Source: an uncultured Veillonella sp.
Lineage (GTDB): Bacteria > Bacillota > Negativicutes > Veillonellales > Veillonellaceae
Direction: 5' to 3'
NCBI RefSeq assembly: GCF_915069625.1
Contig: NZ_CAJZFD010000024.1
Coordinates: 1-16,901, forward strand
Length of the DNA: 16,901 nt
The translations under genes were made by a program, and so were the position numbers. Of this stretch, positions 1 through 7,733 are shown in pieces (the stretch's first letter is position 1; every line of letters begins with the position of its first letter). Below the pieces are notes generated by a model. The model had not been told where the DNA came from. It saw only the letters and a program-made list of their open reading frames with translations, and made no database searches.

Positions 1-39
1 GGCGTCGCGAATATCGTCTTTATCTAAATTTCGTTGCAT
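1..39 (-). CDS. 5' end of an unknown gene, cut by the window edge
   Basis: Only the first 13 codons are visible, reading MQRNLDKDDIRDA, so no function can be assigned. On the minus strand an AAAGGAGGTGG ribosome site sits just upstream. Two in-frame ATGs lie side by side (42-40 and 39-37). I chose the second because it leaves 7 bases after GGAGG, while the first leaves only 4. The gene follows a MoxR-type ATPase on the same strand after a 145-base gap. Genes next to MoxR ATPases often encode VWA-domain partners, but that is only a guess from context here. Confidence 0.6.
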   Translation of the reverse strand, partial: MQRNLDKDDIRDA

Positions 40-53
40 CATTCCACCTCCTT

Positions 54-75
54 TTCGTTAAACATTCGTTAAACA
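54..75. repeat. Perfect 11-bp tandem duplication in a leader
   Basis: The unit TTCGTTAAACA occurs twice head to tail (54-64 and 65-75). It lies directly before the ribosome site of the left-edge gene, so it falls in that gene's 5' leader if the promoter at 100-127 is real. It could be a recent slippage duplication or a paired regulator site. Confidence 0.6.
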
Positions 76-99
76 TCAAATTTTGTTTATATCATCTTC

Positions 100-127
100 T
101 ATATATTGGTTATTTTATAACCACTAA
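100..127 (-). promoter_or_regulatory. Candidate promoter with a palindrome in its spacer
   Basis: On the minus strand, TTAGTG (127-122) and TATATA (105-100) are separated by 16 bases and resemble -35 and -10 boxes for the left-edge gene. The spacer contains a perfect 7-bp inverted repeat, TGGTTAT-AAA-ATAACCA (123-107). A repressor bound there would block polymerase. The boxes match consensus only moderately, so the promoter is uncertain; the palindrome itself is clear. Confidence 0.3.
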
Positions 128-184
128 TTTACTAAATCCCTTTATCCATATAGATAGCTTCATTTAGTTAACTATGTAGCAGAA

Positions 185-1276
185 CTATTTTTGTGCTTCA
201 AAGAAGGTATCGACGAACAAGTCATCGTCAATGGCATAGGCGTATACGCGCTCATAAGTGTTGCGTAAATCTTTCATAACAGCAATACGCAAATCACCAG
301 GATACAATGTAATAAATTCGATAAAGTGATGAACTTCTTCTGCATTACTATTGTGATTCAAACGATACAACATATTTTTCGCGGATACATAGAGACGAGT
401 AGGACTTTCACCATTGACACGTTCTTGTAAGGACATAATGGCACCCGGTTTATGCACAGCCTCTAACACATCATCAAAGGAAATCAATGGCTCTTGTTCA
501 GTTTCAACGAAATTAACAAAGGCCTCCGCAATGAGTTTACCCACATTACCACGGATAACATTTTGGAATACTTCACGGCTATAACCACCTTCCTTATAGA
601 TACCATAAATATGAGATATCCGTTCAAAGGAACGCGGTGTTGCATCGATGTCATCTTCATGACGTTGATTTAAATAATCTGGATAAGAGGAGATAAATTC
701 CACCACCTTATCTTCAATGCCTGCAGAAATAGCCCAGTCAATCCACTGCATATAATCCGCTTCCATATAAAGCCATACGAAACGGTTTTGTTGGGCTGGA
801 TCCATATCAATCGTTTGGTAGTCAAAGGAATCCTCTGGGTTCATAGCCGCAATGATGCGCACATCATCGCTCAAAGCAAATCCATTGATTTCTCGGTTCA
901 AAATTAAGTTCATCAATTCTTGTTGCACCGCATGCTCTGCACGATTGATTTCATCGATAAATAGCAATACATGACGACCTGCATTAACAGCTCGTGACAC
1001 ATGTTCCAATGTATGATGTACGGCATACACGGTGGTTTTTATTTCTTTAACCGCCCCATTACTATCTTTATGAGATACAGTTTCCACCGTAGGCAAACCG
1101 CCTATTTCGCCTTCTTTTAAAAGATTACCATCAATGGTGACGAGTTCCCAATCATGAGACTCTGCTACGCGCGCTGCTAACGATGTTTTACCAATCCCCG
1201 TTTCACCGACGAGCAATGGTACTTGATTAGCGGCTAGTACCAATTCCACACTAGCCATTGTATCTGTAAAATTCAT
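185..1276 (-). CDS. MoxR-type AAA+ ATPase
   Basis: This 363-residue protein is an AAA+ ATPase of the MoxR/dynein-related (AAA_5) type, a group of ATP-driven chaperones that remodel or load partner proteins. Visible motifs are Walker A GETGIGKT (24-31), Walker B LLFIDE (104-109), a sensor-1-like AAMNPED (143-149) and a QNRF arginine (R165). The C-terminal third is helical and resembles the lid region. The ATG at 1276 has a good AAGGAG site. It starts 16 bases after the repeat-protein gene, so the two are probably co-transcribed. MoxR proteins usually pair with a VWA protein; none is visible, although one could begin at position 39. The family call is secure, the cellular target unknown. Confidence 0.85.
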   Translation of the reverse strand: MNFTDTMASVELVLAANQVPLLVGETGIGKTSLAARVAESHDWELVTIDGNLLKEGEIGGLPTVETVSHKDSNGAVKEIKTTVYAVHHTLEHVSRAVNAGRHVLLFIDEINRAEHAVQQELMNLILNREINGFALSDDVRIIAAMNPEDSFDYQTIDMDPAQQNRFVWLYMEADYMQWIDWAISAGIEDKVVEFISSYPDYLNQRHEDDIDATPRSFERISHIYGIYKEGGYSREVFQNVIRGNVGKLIAEAFVNFVETEQEPLISFDDVLEAVHKPGAIMSLQERVNGESPTRLYVSAKNMLYRLNHNSNAEEVHHFIEFITLYPGDLRIAVMKDLRNTYERVYAYAIDDDLFVDTFFEAQK

Positions 1277-1292
1277 TATGACTCCTTCTTAA

Positions 1293-2099
1293 TTAATATA
1301 GTAAATACTGGTCGATAGCAATTTTCTTTGCCTCTATAGATCCGTATACATCAACTAATGACAATATATCGATGGGCCATGTTGATTGACGTCCGCCTAT
1401 TGCAGGATTACTTACGAGTTCTCGCACATAGCGATCTTCTACATTAGGATTTGCAATCATTTCAGTTATAATTTGTCGAACCATATCGACAGTTAAGCCT
1501 AGTTGTTTTGGTACATACCCAAGTATCAATGTAGAAACCTTCAATAGCTCTACCACTGTATCTAAATCTAGGTTCGTAATTTGACGCATAGCCTGCGGAT
1601 CTTGTAACACGGCGGCTTTCAAAATGTCCAATGTCGGATTCTGGATATAGCGCAATGATAAGTAATTAGATTTTACAGCAGCCATTTGAACCCGCTCTGA
1701 TGGATTGGCAATATATTGCAATGCATCATATTGTGTTTCTACAGCCCTTAACTGTAATTCCTCTGATGGATTTGTAATATATCGAATGGCCCAGCCCGAT
1801 TGGTCTAAGGCAATGCGAACCACTTCATCTGATGGATGTTGAATATACTCAAGTACCGCCCAATCTTGTTTGACTAATGAAATCAATAATTCGTCACTTG
1901 GATTGTCCACATATTGAATGGCTCGTGGCGACTGTGCTAACGCAGTTTCAATCACTCGATCAGTAGGATTTTTAATGTACTGTAATAGCATCCCATTCTG
2001 TTCCACACAGACTAACTGCATTTCCTCTGTAGGATTAGGGATATTGCGTACGCCATGGGGATTGTTTTTGAGAGCCGTTATATATTGTTCCTCTGTCAT
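1293..2099 (-). CDS. 22-residue tandem repeat protein, DUF4116-like
   Basis: This 268-residue soluble protein has no signal peptide or membrane segment. Residues 1-196 are built from nine consecutive units, eight of exactly 22 residues and a first unit of 20. The consensus is roughly xNPS(D/E)E(V/L)xxxAVxQxxxALxYI. The NP(S/T) turn and the YI ending mark each unit. The pattern suggests a curved stack of short helices like DUF4116 or other alpha-solenoid repeats, normally used for protein binding. The last units degenerate (TNLDLD start), and a non-repeat tail of about 70 residues follows. The ATG at 2099 has a modest GAAGG site. It lies immediately upstream of the MoxR-type ATPase and may be its adaptor or substrate, which is inference from position only. 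Confidence 0.75.
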   Translation of the reverse strand: MTEEQYITALKNNPHGVRNIPNPTEEMQLVCVEQNGMLLQYIKNPTDRVIETALAQSPRAIQYVDNPSDELLISLVKQDWAVLEYIQHPSDEVVRIALDQSGWAIRYITNPSEELQLRAVETQYDALQYIANPSERVQMAAVKSNYLSLRYIQNPTLDILKAAVLQDPQAMRQITNLDLDTVVELLKVSTLILGYVPKQLGLTVDMVRQIITEMIANPNVEDRYVRELVSNPAIGGRQSTWPIDILSLVDVYGSIEAKKIAIDQYLLY

Positions 2100-2119
2100 A
2101 ATAACCTTCTTTTCTATGT

Positions 2120-2147
2120 AAAAAGGTCATACGAATACGTATGACCT
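2120..2147 (-). terminator. Rho-independent terminator after ktrA
   Basis: A perfect 10-bp stem (AGGTCATACG, 2124-2133, pairing with 2138-2147) with a 4-base loop is followed on the minus strand by TTTTT (2124-2120). It would end the kinase-ktrB-ktrA transcript. Only 20 bases separate it from the next start codon at 2099, so it may also act as an attenuator in the leader of the repeat-protein gene. Confidence 0.85.
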
Positions 2148-2165
2148 ATACTGAATTCTATTTTT

Positions 2166-2174
2166 ATTGTATCA
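2166..2174 (-). promoter_or_regulatory. Candidate extended -10 promoter
   Basis: The minus strand reads TGATACAAT (2174-2166), an extended -10 motif (TGn plus TACAAT). No good -35 is visible, as expected for this class. Transcription would start near 2159, upstream of the hairpin at 2147-2124, so this transcript would have to pass a terminator before reaching the repeat-protein gene. Confidence 0.35.
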
Positions 2175-2212
2175 CATTTTTTCGATATAATTATATTTCT
2201 TTCGTATACTTA

Positions 2213-2863
2213 CTACACCGTTAACGCATCTAAATCAGAATTATTCCCAATTACTAATAATTTATCCGATGCTGAAAGAATTGTAGTCGGATTTGGCGGA
2301 ACTTCTAATTCCTCACCTCGTCTAATTCCTACTGCATTAAGATTGTATTTCTCACGCAAATTAGAGTCCTTTAAGCAAGATCCAACCATAAATTGAGGCA
2401 TAACCACCTCAATGAGACTAATATTTTTAGAAAGCTGTAAATAATCCATCACATGCTCTCGTGTTAATGATTGTACTAATCGTTGTGCTACATCATACTC
2501 CGGATAAATAACCAAATCTACACCAATCTTCTTAAGCATCTTACCTTGTAAGCTATTCTCAGCTTTTGAAACTACATATGGCATGTTCATTTCTTTCAAC
2601 AACATAGAAGTCATAAGATTAGCTTGAAGATTATCACCAATAGCAACGATAATCATATCAAACTGACTTAAGGCCAATGCTTTAATGGCCTCTTCATCAG
2701 TCGTATCTGCCACAATGGCATGTGTTACATAGGGGGACACCTTTTGCACGATTTCTGGATTAATATCTACACCTAATACTTCATGATTCATAGATGCTAA
2801 CATCTTAGCCACAGTTGTTCCAAATCGACCAAGACCAATGACAGCAATTGTTTTGTATTTCAT
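2213..2863 (-). CDS. ktrA: Potassium channel regulatory subunit (KtrA/TrkA type)
   Basis: This 216-residue cytosolic protein gates the partner KtrB channel in response to bound nucleotides. The N-terminal RCK/TrkA-N Rossmann domain shows GLGRFG (10-15) and the acidic residue at the end of the second strand (D33 in GVDINPE). An RCK-C domain covers about residues 135-216. The length fits single-RCK KtrA proteins rather than the doubled TrkA of Proteobacteria. The ATG at 2863 has an AGGAG site. The gene follows ktrB by 36 bases and is the last of a three-gene operon, with a terminator 66 bases downstream. Confidence 0.93.
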   Translation of the reverse strand: MKYKTIAVIGLGRFGTTVAKMLASMNHEVLGVDINPEIVQKVSPYVTHAIVADTTDEEAIKALALSQFDMIIVAIGDNLQANLMTSMLLKEMNMPYVVSKAENSLQGKMLKKIGVDLVIYPEYDVAQRLVQSLTREHVMDYLQLSKNISLIEVVMPQFMVGSCLKDSNLREKYNLNAVGIRRGEELEVPPNPTTILSASDKLLVIGNNSDLDALTV

Positions 2864-2899
2864 ACTATATCTCCTCTACAAAATAGCAATTATTTTCAG

Positions 2900-4267
2900 C
2901 TATAAGAGTACATTCTCTTCTGCATAACTAATCGGTTTAGTTGGTGCTGTTCTAAGAGCCCACGTACCTATGACAGTCATAACACCTACACGTCCTGTAA
3001 ACATGACGAGCATTAAGACCCATTTGCTACTTTCAGATAAATCCGGTGTAATCCCCGTTGTAAGTCCTACAGTACCAAAGGCAGATGTAACCTCGAATAG
3101 TAGACGAATAAAATCGTAAGGTTCATCCCAAGCGAGGTAACATGTGGCTAGTAATACGAGAAGAATGGATAAAAAGATGATCCCATTTGCTTTCAGCACA
3201 GTTACTAACGAAATGCGCCGTTCAAAAATCTCTGTATCTGGCCGGTTGTTAAACAATGTACAGGATGAAAGAAACGCTACCGCTACCGTGCTAATTTTTA
3301 CGCCCCCACCAGTAGAGTTTGGTCCTGCCCCGATAAACATAAGAATGATGGTAACAAACAGAGTAATAGGATGTAATGCATTATAATCAACCGTCGCAAT
3401 ACCTGCTGTGCGCGGCGTAATTGATTGGAACAAAGATGCCATGATTTTGTTCCATATAGGTAAAGGCCCAAAGGTTTTAGGATTAGACCATTCAACACCT
3501 AAGAAAATGATGGCACCTAGTAAAATAAGGAATATGGTACCAACTAGCATGATTTTGGTATGTAATTTTAAATCAACAAAACGTCGCACCTTCCGATGTG
3601 ACCAAATATCAAAAGCAGCTAGGTACCCAAAACCACCGATTACAATAAGAGCCATTGTATTAATATTAAACAATACATCTCCTACCATAGCATATGGTAG
3701 ATTATTGTCGAAAAATACAAAGCCTGCATTACAGAACGTGGAGATAGACTGCATAACTCCGGTATATAATGCAGCATGCCCAATATATGGATATAACTGA
3801 ATCGTATACATTATGCCGCCTACAATCTCAATGGCAAAGGTATACAAGGTTAATTTTTTCGTAATATGTAATAGCCCTGTCATTCCCTCTTGTCCCACAT
3901 CTTCTGACAATAGCAACCGATTTTTTAGGCCTACCCGTTTACCTAAAAGCAAGGCAATGATAGTTGTAAAAGAGACAATCCCCAGTCCACCGAGCTGAAT
4001 CAGTATGACCATAACAATTTTGCCAAATAGAGACCAATGATAATACGTATCTACTGTAGCAAGTCCAGTTACGGAAACACAGGATACCGCTGTAAAAGCT
4101 GCATCTACAAGTGCTGTTGTTTGCCCATGAGCACTTGAAATAGGCAACATAAGCAACATCGTGCCTATAAACATAACCCCTAAAAAGCTAAGCGCTAATA
4201 ATCGATAGGGATTTTGTTGCATATATCGTTGTACATGAGAATGAGAATGTGAAATATCATGCCACAT
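2900..4267 (-). CDS. ktrB: Potassium uptake channel subunit (KtrB/TrkH family)
   Basis: This 455-residue inner-membrane protein is the ion-conducting subunit of a Ktr system. It consists of four fused M1-P-M2 units, and the filter-like glycines are visible in SVTGLATVD, TFCNAGF, TPRTAGIATVD and FGTVGLTTGI. The conserved GAGPNSTGGGVK segment follows the third unit. The length matches KtrB rather than the longer TrkH. A His-rich start (HDISHSHSH) precedes the first membrane helix. The start lies 6 bases after the kinase stop codon, and its ribosome site overlaps that stop, implying coupled translation. It works with ktrA immediately downstream. Confidence 0.93.
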   Translation of the reverse strand: MWHDISHSHSHVQRYMQQNPYRLLALSFLGVMFIGTMLLMLPISSAHGQTTALVDAAFTAVSCVSVTGLATVDTYYHWSLFGKIVMVILIQLGGLGIVSFTTIIALLLGKRVGLKNRLLLSEDVGQEGMTGLLHITKKLTLYTFAIEIVGGIMYTIQLYPYIGHAALYTGVMQSISTFCNAGFVFFDNNLPYAMVGDVLFNINTMALIVIGGFGYLAAFDIWSHRKVRRFVDLKLHTKIMLVGTIFLILLGAIIFLGVEWSNPKTFGPLPIWNKIMASLFQSITPRTAGIATVDYNALHPITLFVTIILMFIGAGPNSTGGGVKISTVAVAFLSSCTLFNNRPDTEIFERRISLVTVLKANGIIFLSILLVLLATCYLAWDEPYDFIRLLFEVTSAFGTVGLTTGITPDLSESSKWVLMLVMFTGRVGVMTVIGTWALRTAPTKPISYAEENVLL

Positions 4268-4273
4268 ACGACC

Positions 4274-5296
4274 TTACTCCAATCCCATTAGTTTATGAAC
4301 TAGTTCTAGGCTCGGCAAAGGACTGCGCCCGCCAATACCTTGTGTATTTAAAGACGCTACGGCAGACGCAAAGGTAGCCGCTTTTTCCAAGTCACTATGG
4401 GCACAGCCTTTAAGTAACTCAATAGCACATAAAGAGGTATCACCTTGAACCGCATTCGTCGAACTTAATTTAGCACTCTCACTATGTAAAATATTAGAAA
4501 GTTTAGCTAAAAAGGCACCATGGAAACTATCCCCTGCCCCTGTTGTATCAACTACAGAGTCTTGAGGAAACGGCTCACAACGATAAGCAGTGCCATCAGG
4601 CCACACAAAATAACTACCATTTGCTCCATCTGTAACGCCAGCAATGAGAGCGCCTCGGTTGTGAATGATACGACACGCCTCTTCTAGATTGGTAGTACCC
4701 GTATATTTTTCAGCATAATCACGAGCAACGATAACAATATGACTATCTTCCGTGATTGGCTTCATCCCTTCATCGTAGCGCTGTGCACCACCGTCAAGGG
4801 AAATAATGGTACCCACATCCTTTGCTACATCCATAGCAGCGCACATGAGTATTCTATGACGTCCATTAATATGCAAAATCATAGAATCATTAATTAACCG
4901 TTTATGAGAATCTAAAAATTCTGGTTCCACAGCTGTAGAGCGTTCAAAAAACACGGCCCGTTCCCCTGTGCTATATTTTACAAGAATGGTAGCAACACCA
5001 CTTCTAGCACCGCTTTCAACTTGGATTGCATCTGTATTTACATTGTATTTTTCAAAGTCATCTAAAATATGACGGCCTACCATATCATCGCCAATGCTAT
5101 CAATCATAGCAGTACTGGCACCATATTTACCGGCTACTGCTAACGCTGTTGCTACAGGACCACCACCATCTGTAGTAGATGAAACCACTTGCTGTACCTC
5201 GCGGCCTGTTGGATAATGATCCACTACGATAAATCGATCTAGCGTACTAGCCCCAATGCCTACAATATCTATATTTTTTTGAGGAAACATACTCAT
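4274..5296 (-). CDS. PfkB/ribokinase-family carbohydrate or nucleoside kinase
   Basis: This 340-residue cytosolic kinase would phosphorylate a sugar, nucleoside or similar alcohol with ATP. The signatures are the glycine-rich TTDGGGPVATALA (41-53) and the anion-hole/catalytic motif DTTGAGDSF (250-258), with Asp256 as the likely base. A segment of about 30 Ser-rich residues (267-297) interrupts the helices after the motif and looks like an insertion. A longer frame reaches 5317, but the GGGAGGT ribosome site (5307-5301) would then lie inside the coding region, so I place the start at 5296. It heads the operon with ktrB and ktrA. The substrate cannot be told from sequence. Ribokinase relatives are often activated by potassium, which may or may not explain the linkage. 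Confidence 0.85.
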   Translation of the reverse strand: MSMFPQKNIDIVGIGASTLDRFIVVDHYPTGREVQQVVSSTTDGGGPVATALAVAGKYGASTAMIDSIGDDMVGRHILDDFEKYNVNTDAIQVESGARSGVATILVKYSTGERAVFFERSTAVEPEFLDSHKRLINDSMILHINGRHRILMCAAMDVAKDVGTIISLDGGAQRYDEGMKPITEDSHIVIVARDYAEKYTGTTNLEEACRIIHNRGALIAGVTDGANGSYFVWPDGTAYRCEPFPQDSVVDTTGAGDSFHGAFLAKLSNILHSESAKLSSTNAVQGDTSLCAIELLKGCAHSDLEKAATFASAVASLNTQGIGGRSPLPSLELVHKLMGLE

Positions 5297-5360
5297 ACTA
5301 ACCTCCCAAAGGCACATTCATAAGATAGCCTATTTTCTTATTAGTTATTCATATAATTAC

Positions 5361-5389
5361 AGAATACATTTCGTTCTATAAAAAGTAAA
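5361..5389 (-). promoter_or_regulatory. Candidate promoter for the kinase-ktrBA operon
   Basis: On the minus strand TTTACT (5389-5384) and TATTCT (5366-5361) are separated by 17 bases, each matching four of six consensus positions. The pair begins within the tail of the preceding terminator, the expected place for a new operon start. The leader to the chosen ATG would be about 58 bases. Confidence 0.35.
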
Positions 5390-5412
5390 CCCCAGACTAA
5401 TGTCTGGGGTTT
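5380..5412 (-). terminator. Strong rho-independent terminator after the heme-type operon
   Basis: An 11-bp perfect stem (5387-5397 with 5402-5412) containing CCCCAGAC and its complement closes a 4-base loop. On the minus strand it is followed by AC and TTTTT (5384-5380). It lies 98 bases after the radical SAM stop codon and should end the receptor-exbBD-tonB transcript. Confidence 0.88.
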
Positions 5413-5509
5413 CTCTGTACTACAGAGAGTACTATATGTCACGTACTATGTCTCGTTTAGTATATGTTGTTATTGGAAAGGGTTGTTAGATTCAAGGTGT
5501 ACTATAAAT
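5413..5509. other. 3' untranslated spacer
   Basis: No gene is seen between the radical SAM stop codon and the terminator. A second small inverted repeat, TCTCTGTA-C-TACAGAGA (5412-5428), sits beside the terminator. With a one-base centre it is a cruciform or protein-site shape more than an RNA hairpin. Confidence 0.4.
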
Positions 5510-7150
5510 TTAAGACATCATACGTTCCATCATATATTCAATTTCGTCAGCACTCAAATTGTACATAGCTTGTACCATTCGATTTGCTGACTCACCAGAA
5601 GCACCGCTTTTAGCGATTTCTGCCTTTGCTTTTGCAATGAGAGCTTCCTTGCGTTGCGCTTCTGAATCCTCATCAGTTGGTACCGAAATATTAGCTTTAC
5701 CTTGGCCAATGCCACGTACCTCTTGATTAGGATTATCTTTAGACGTTGTTTTAGTATCTTGAGCTGCTACTGCCTCCATAGCAAAGGAGTTTTTACCAGT
5801 CATGATATACTCAACGGCTTCTAATGTACTTTGTGTAAGATTTACCGTCCAGAATTCACCGGCTGCAGTCAACTTATAAAGCAAACCATTGTAAGCTACG
5901 AGACCACGTTTTTCCCATAATTTATAAAGCCAGTTTAATTCATCTAGTTTTGCATCTAATTCAGTTAAGCTCTTAATATTGAGAAAACCTTGTTCAAGCT
6001 GGCTTACCACTTGATTTACGATAGGTTGTAAATCACTTTGCTTCATGAGTGCCATAAATGGTTTTTCACCGCGGCTGACCATATCTTCGTACGGTTTTAA
6101 TGCACGATGTAACATCATGCCGTACCCATCGACATTACCACCGGCACCACTGCCGAATGGGAACATCGGAACGCCAGCTTTAGCTAGGATGTTATACAAG
6201 CTACGTTCACGGTTGTTCGCACTCCAGTGAGCCGCGCTCAATCGACGATAGGAACGCTCGTCTAAGTATTTGCGACCAAACTCGAACATATCCCCTTGCA
6301 TAGCTGTTGTAGCTGCTGCAGGCACCTTGCCTTTTGCAATATCTTTATTAAGATCACTACCATCAAATACATTTAATTGGTAAAGGTCCGCACCGTCTAC
6401 ACCAGAGCTTACTAGATCAGCCAAATCTTGTTCCCAAACCTCCATCGTTTGACCTGGTAAGCCGTAAATCAAGTCGATAACAACGGAACATTGTCCGTAG
6501 GCTTTTAATGCCGCTAACCGTTCTAATACGGTTTCTTTTGTATCTAAACGACCAACCATTTGGCGTACCTCTGTGTTGAAAGATTGTACACCAATGGACA
6601 TACGGTTAACGCCATTTGCCATCCATACATCGAGATTTTCAGGAGTCAAATCATGAATACGACCTTCCAAGGTCAATTCATAATCATTAGCTAGTGGCAA
6701 ATACTCTTTAATGGCTTTCAACAATCTTTCAGAGTTTGTTGGAGATAATGATGTTGGCGTGCCACCGCCGATAAACAAGGCATGGATTAAACCATCTTTT
6801 AATCTAGGACGTTCACTAGCGAGCTTTAATTCACTAATAAGACCATCAATGTATTGATCCTCCACGTTTTGACTTGTACCATTTTGGAAGAAGCCACAGT
6901 ATGTGCATTTTGTCTTACAAAACGGAATGTGAATATAGGCGCATTGCATTTCACCTTTTTTAGGTGTGCCATTCATTAAGGTATTCCAAACGGCTTGTGT
7001 TTCCTTTGGAGAAACCAAAATACCATTGAGACCTGCATGAACAACGCGTTTATGAGGAAATGCACCACTCATCGGATTATCACAGTCTAAACCTAGTTGT
7101 AGATTGCGTTGCTTCTCCGGAATGGATTCAAAGAAACTTGCTAAACTCAT
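5510..7150 (-). CDS. hutW: HutW/ChuW-like heme-utilization radical SAM enzyme
   Basis: This 546-residue cytosolic protein belongs to the HemW-like radical SAM group. The CxxxCxxC cluster motif is C78-C82-C85 (FCKTKCTYC), the GGGTP motif is at 128-132, and FGSGAGG lies later in the core. Family members ChuW and HmuW open heme anaerobically, methylating the porphyrin to a linear tetrapyrrole and releasing iron. HemW, a heme chaperone, is the alternative, but the TonB-system and flavodoxin neighbours favour heme breakdown. A tail of about 93 residues (454-546), charged and ending in a Met-rich helix, is longer than I expect for the family. A longer frame reaches 7288 but overlaps the flavodoxin gene. 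The ATG at 7150, 8 bases after AAGGGG, fits better. It is the last gene of the operon. Confidence 0.78.
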   Translation of the reverse strand: MSLASFFESIPEKQRNLQLGLDCDNPMSGAFPHKRVVHAGLNGILVSPKETQAVWNTLMNGTPKKGEMQCAYIHIPFCKTKCTYCGFFQNGTSQNVEDQYIDGLISELKLASERPRLKDGLIHALFIGGGTPTSLSPTNSERLLKAIKEYLPLANDYELTLEGRIHDLTPENLDVWMANGVNRMSIGVQSFNTEVRQMVGRLDTKETVLERLAALKAYGQCSVVIDLIYGLPGQTMEVWEQDLADLVSSGVDGADLYQLNVFDGSDLNKDIAKGKVPAAATTAMQGDMFEFGRKYLDERSYRRLSAAHWSANNRERSLYNILAKAGVPMFPFGSGAGGNVDGYGMMLHRALKPYEDMVSRGEKPFMALMKQSDLQPIVNQVVSQLEQGFLNIKSLTELDAKLDELNWLYKLWEKRGLVAYNGLLYKLTAAGEFWTVNLTQSTLEAVEYIMTGKNSFAMEAVAAQDTKTTSKDNPNQEVRGIGQGKANISVPTDEDSEAQRKEALIAKAKAEIAKSGASGESANRMVQAMYNLSADEIEYMMERMMS

Positions 7151-7169
7151 ACTCCAATCCCCTTTCAGT

Positions 7170-7688
7170 TTAGGCTTGCAACTTTGCAAGTACAGATTTT
7201 GTAAATTCTTTTGCATTTGCAAAGTCTTGTTCATCTGGATGTGTCTCAGCCGCTTTATGCAATGCATCGCGTTCAGGGCTTTGACCATGAGCAGATCCAG
7301 GTGGGAACATTTTATACATCATTTCGATCACTTTAGGATCGATTTTACCTTGGCATACGAAGCCATCTACAAGAGATTCCTTATTTTGTAATAACTCAGA
7401 TGCTTTTTCGATACTTTCACGAGCATGATCGGAATCTGCATACATGCCTAAGGTAGCAAAGAATACAATATTAGGATTTGTTAAGGTTTCAATCAATTTG
7501 GCCGCCTCTTTATTCGCTGTACCGCGATCTACCCAGAAACCTACGAACACAGTATCATAATCTCCTAAATTCTCAGGCGCCTCTTTTACAGGGACGCAAG
7601 GCGTACCTTCAGGCATGACGGAAGCCATTGCTTCTGCTACGCTTTTAGTATTTCCCGTGAGGGATGAATATAAAATAATGGATTTCAT
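7170..7688 (-). CDS. Flavodoxin, probable electron donor to the radical SAM enzyme
   Basis: This 172-residue FMN-binding electron carrier shows the N-terminal phosphate-binding loop SSLTGNT (8-14) directly after strand one (KSIILY), typical of flavodoxins. Acidic stretches in the second half suit docking to a redox partner. The gene sits between tonB and the HutW-like gene, 19 bases before the latter's start, and has a clear AAAGGAG site. Radical SAM enzymes need a one-electron reductant. Fusobacterium heme-degradation loci, as I recall, pair a flavodoxin (HmuF) with HmuW, so a matching role here is likely though inferred. BilS-type flavodoxins that accompany bilirubin reductases are a looser alternative. 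Confidence 0.85.
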   Translation of the reverse strand: MKSIILYSSLTGNTKSVAEAMASVMPEGTPCVPVKEAPENLGDYDTVFVGFWVDRGTANKEAAKLIETLTNPNIVFFATLGMYADSDHARESIEKASELLQNKESLVDGFVCQGKIDPKVIEMMYKMFPPGSAHGQSPERDALHKAAETHPDEQDFANAKEFTKSVLAKLQA

Positions 7689-7733
7689 AATTATCTCCTT
7701 TAATTCATAGATAGGTCTATCACATAGATACTT

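Noticed and set aside
3144..3998. Plus-strand frames opposite ktrB
   Set aside because: They are shadows of a firmly identified membrane protein gene, with no starts supported by ribosome sites and no recognisable domains.
5297..5317. Start of the kinase at 5317
   Set aside because: The GGGAGGT ribosome site lies between 5317 and 5296 and serves the ATG at 5296.
5412..5428. Second terminator next to the one at 5380-5412
   Set aside because: The 17-base palindrome has a one-base centre and no T-run on either strand, so it is unlikely to terminate transcription.
7151..7288. Longer N-terminus of the radical SAM protein
   Set aside because: It would overlap the flavodoxin gene by over 100 bases and gives a Lys/Gln-rich sequence unlike the family; a good ribosome site precedes the ATG at 7150.
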